A stretch of 5,156 nucleotides of DNA from JBCDIQ01 sp039024295 (lineage in GTDB: Bacteria > Bacteroidota > Bacteroidia > J057): NCBI GenBank assembly GCA_039024295.1, contig JBCDIQ010000396.1, positions 1 to 5,156 of the forward strand, read 5' to 3'. The position numbers and the translations under genes are program-made. Numbering within the stretch: the first letter of the stretch is position 1; each line of letters starts with the position of its first letter. The notes beneath the pieces were generated by a model, which was not told the DNA's origin, made no database searches, and saw nothing but the letters and a program-made list of their open reading frames with translations. Shown here in pieces: positions 3,946-5,156 of the stretch.

Positions 3946-4875
3946 TTGGATATGGCCAATCGATCTGATAAAACTCCACGGGAACGAATCCTTCGAATCA
4001 TGCGCATCCTTTTGGAGCGACCACGTGCTTATACCAAGAAACAACTTGCGGACCTTTGTGGGGTAAGTAAGGACACCATTGACAATGACTTCAAGGCTTT
4101 CGAACTAGCAGGGTTTGGCTTGGATCACGACCAGAAGTTTCGCTACTTTTTTAAGGGAGATCAGCCCTACAAACAGTTGGAGGATCTCTTGTGCTTTACC
4201 GAGGAGGACCAACTGTTGCTGGAACAGGCCATTGATCACATTTCCCCAAACTCAAAGCAGGCTAAATCGCTTAAACGCAAGTTTGAAACCCTCTATGACT
4301 TCCAGAAACTGGGGCATCCCCTACTCCGGAAGCCTTATCTCACGAAAGTAGACACCTTAAAAACTGCTGAGGAAGAAGAGGTCATGGTTCGCCTTGTGGG
4401 GTATCGTTCTTCTAATTCAAACACAGAAAGTGATCGCTTGGTAGAGCCGTTTAATTGCATGCCTGACCATGATACGGTGCATACGTTTGACGTAGATCGT
4501 GATGGGCTTCGGCATTTTCGCATCTCTCGTGTCAAGCGGGTAGAAATCCTATATGACCGCCCGTGGGAGTATAAAAATAAACATGCGACACGCCTTACGG
4601 ATGTTTTCCGGGTGGTGGACTCAGATCAGCGAATGGTTCACCTCCGAATTAGTGTGGGGGCCTACAAGGAACTGGTAGAACGGTTTCCGATGACAGCCAG
4701 GTACCTACAACCTGCAAATGAACCCAATACCTTTGATTTTCAGTGTAAGGTAAACCACGAGTTCAAGGGCTTAACCAACTTCATATTGGGAAACTACCAC
4801 CAGAACATAGAGGTACTTGGGCCAGAAGAACTGCTCGACCACCTAAATGGCATGGTGCAGAAAATGAAATTTTAG
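3946..4875 (+). CDS. WYL-domain transcriptional regulator (309 aa)
   Basis: This is a complete regulator of the YafY/WYL type. Residues 11-60 are a winged HTH (RERILRIMRILLERPRAYTKKQ, then LADLCGVSKDTIDNDFKAFEL). Residues 80-140 are a helical linker (FTEEDQLLLEQAI). Residues 145-215 form the Sm-like WYL ligand domain; in this Bacteroidota branch the core reads VGYRSSNSNTESDRLVEPF, followed by HFRISRVKRVEIL. Residues 228-302 are the C-terminal WCX-like extension (HLRISVGAYKELVERFP to EVLGPEELLDHL). The WYL domain of relatives binds nucleic acid or nucleotides and controls DNA binding. Family members often repress or activate phage-defence, CRISPR or mobile-element genes. The length is normal, and codon use and phase are clean to the TAG at 4873-4875. 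It has its own candidate promoter and strong ribosome site. Likely targets are itself or genes to the right of the window, which cannot be seen. Confidence 0.9.
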   Translation: MDMANRSDKTPRERILRIMRILLERPRAYTKKQLADLCGVSKDTIDNDFKAFELAGFGLDHDQKFRYFFKGDQPYKQLEDLLCFTEEDQLLLEQAIDHISPNSKQAKSLKRKFETLYDFQKLGHPLLRKPYLTKVDTLKTAEEEEVMVRLVGYRSSNSNTESDRLVEPFNCMPDHDTVHTFDVDRDGLRHFRISRVKRVEILYDRPWEYKNKHATRLTDVFRVVDSDQRMVHLRISVGAYKELVERFPMTARYLQPANEPNTFDFQCKVNHEFKGLTNFILGNYHQNIEVLGPEELLDHLNGMVQKMKF

Positions 4876-4957
4876 GTGGACATATTCGAGTAAACAAGGT
4901 CGGATAACAACTGGCGGGGATCTTTCACTTTTATCATCAACTAAATCTGCTACACGT

Positions 4958-5071
4958 ATGTACAACAAATGGGAACTTCAACCGAGCAATCAAGAGGGTG
5001 GAAATACAGGTAATTTCCCTGATATCAGGTCTGTCATTTCCAAGAGAAACAAGGAACTGAACCTGTTCTAA
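4958..5071 (+). CDS. Possible 37-aa small protein
   Basis: The ATG at 4958 reads 37 codons (starts MYNKWELQPSNQEGG, ends KRNKELNLF) to TAA 5069-5071. The peptide is hydrophilic, rich in N, K and E. There is no ribosome binding site, and the frame carries two palindromes (5000-5018, 5018-5029) that suggest the DNA may have a regulatory role instead. I recognise no family. Low certainty. Confidence 0.22.
   Translation: MYNKWELQPSNQEGGNTGNFPDIRSVISKRNKELNLF
5000..5029. promoter_or_regulatory. Two abutting inverted repeats, operator candidates
   Basis: GGAAAT (5000-5005) and ATTTCC (5013-5018) are exact inverted arms around 7 bases. The next 12 bases, CCTGATATCAGG (5018-5029), are a perfect palindrome. 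ATTTCC recurs at 5036-5041. They lie about 130 bases after the WYL gene and would sit in the control region of any plus-strand gene beginning right of the window. Binding by the WYL protein is inference. Confidence 0.35.
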
Positions 5072-5088
5072 TAGGGTCTTCCCCACCC

Positions 5089-5156
5089 CCTGTGGAATTT
5101 ACCCCCAGGACGCTAATTCATTCTTTTTAAAAAAACCTGCCTCCACAGGCTGAAAC
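5089..5156. other. Edge sequence: possible minus-strand terminator or repeat start
   Basis: CCTGTGG at 5089-5095 is the reverse complement of CCACAGG at 5143-5149. Between them is T5A7 (5124-5135). On the minus strand, GCCT-GTGG-AGGC is followed by AGG and seven T, a weak intrinsic terminator for a convergent gene to the right. The last bases, CTGAAAC, resemble the 3' end of some CRISPR repeats, but a single copy cannot support that. Confidence 0.25.

Overview
The window looks like accessory DNA from a Bacteroidota bacterium. The evidence is a DUF6266-type protein (a family I know essentially from Bacteroidota), a WYL regulator of the Bacteroidota type, and two candidate promoters of the TTTG / TAnnTTTG class. 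The genus cannot be read from the sequence. No housekeeping gene is present. I find no complete known defence system, CRISPR array, tRNA or rRNA.

Layout. Bases 1-72 (minus) are the first 24 codons of an IS4/IS701-like DDE transposase that runs off the left edge. Head-to-head with it, bases 163-1169 (plus) carry an IS630-family transposase in two frames: an N-terminal HTH part and a C-terminal DDE part with all three catalytic acids. The two are joinable by a -1 frameshift on a run of eight A. Bases 1170-1666 have no confident gene and may hold decayed coding DNA.

Bases 1667-3395 form the most interesting block. It has a small membrane-like protein (minus), a DUF6266 protein (minus) with a strong terminator, and a divergent 86-residue HTH protein (plus). 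The block is bracketed and interspersed by short arrays of a heptamer, roughly (A/T)TAGG(T/G)N. Between the divergent genes lie a perfect 14-bp palindrome, a leader stem-loop and a candidate promoter. This looks like a compact, self-regulated module of unknown function.

Bases 3396-3800 contain about eleven copies of a near-palindromic word, TGTCAACAG/CTGTTGACA, on both strands. They flank a perfect 14-bp-arm hairpin. This resembles a replication or partition locus or a large operator cluster. A 32-residue open frame follows, then a complete WYL-domain transcriptional regulator (3946-4875) with a strong ribosome binding site that favours a TTG start. The last 280 bases hold overlapping palindromes, a possible tiny ORF and an edge sequence that may be a terminator or the start of a repeat.

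Working model (inference): an insertion-sequence-rich accessory island in which a DUF6266/HTH module, a repeat-rich control or origin region and a WYL regulator sit side by side. WYL regulators often control defence or mobile-element genes; the expected target would lie right of the window.
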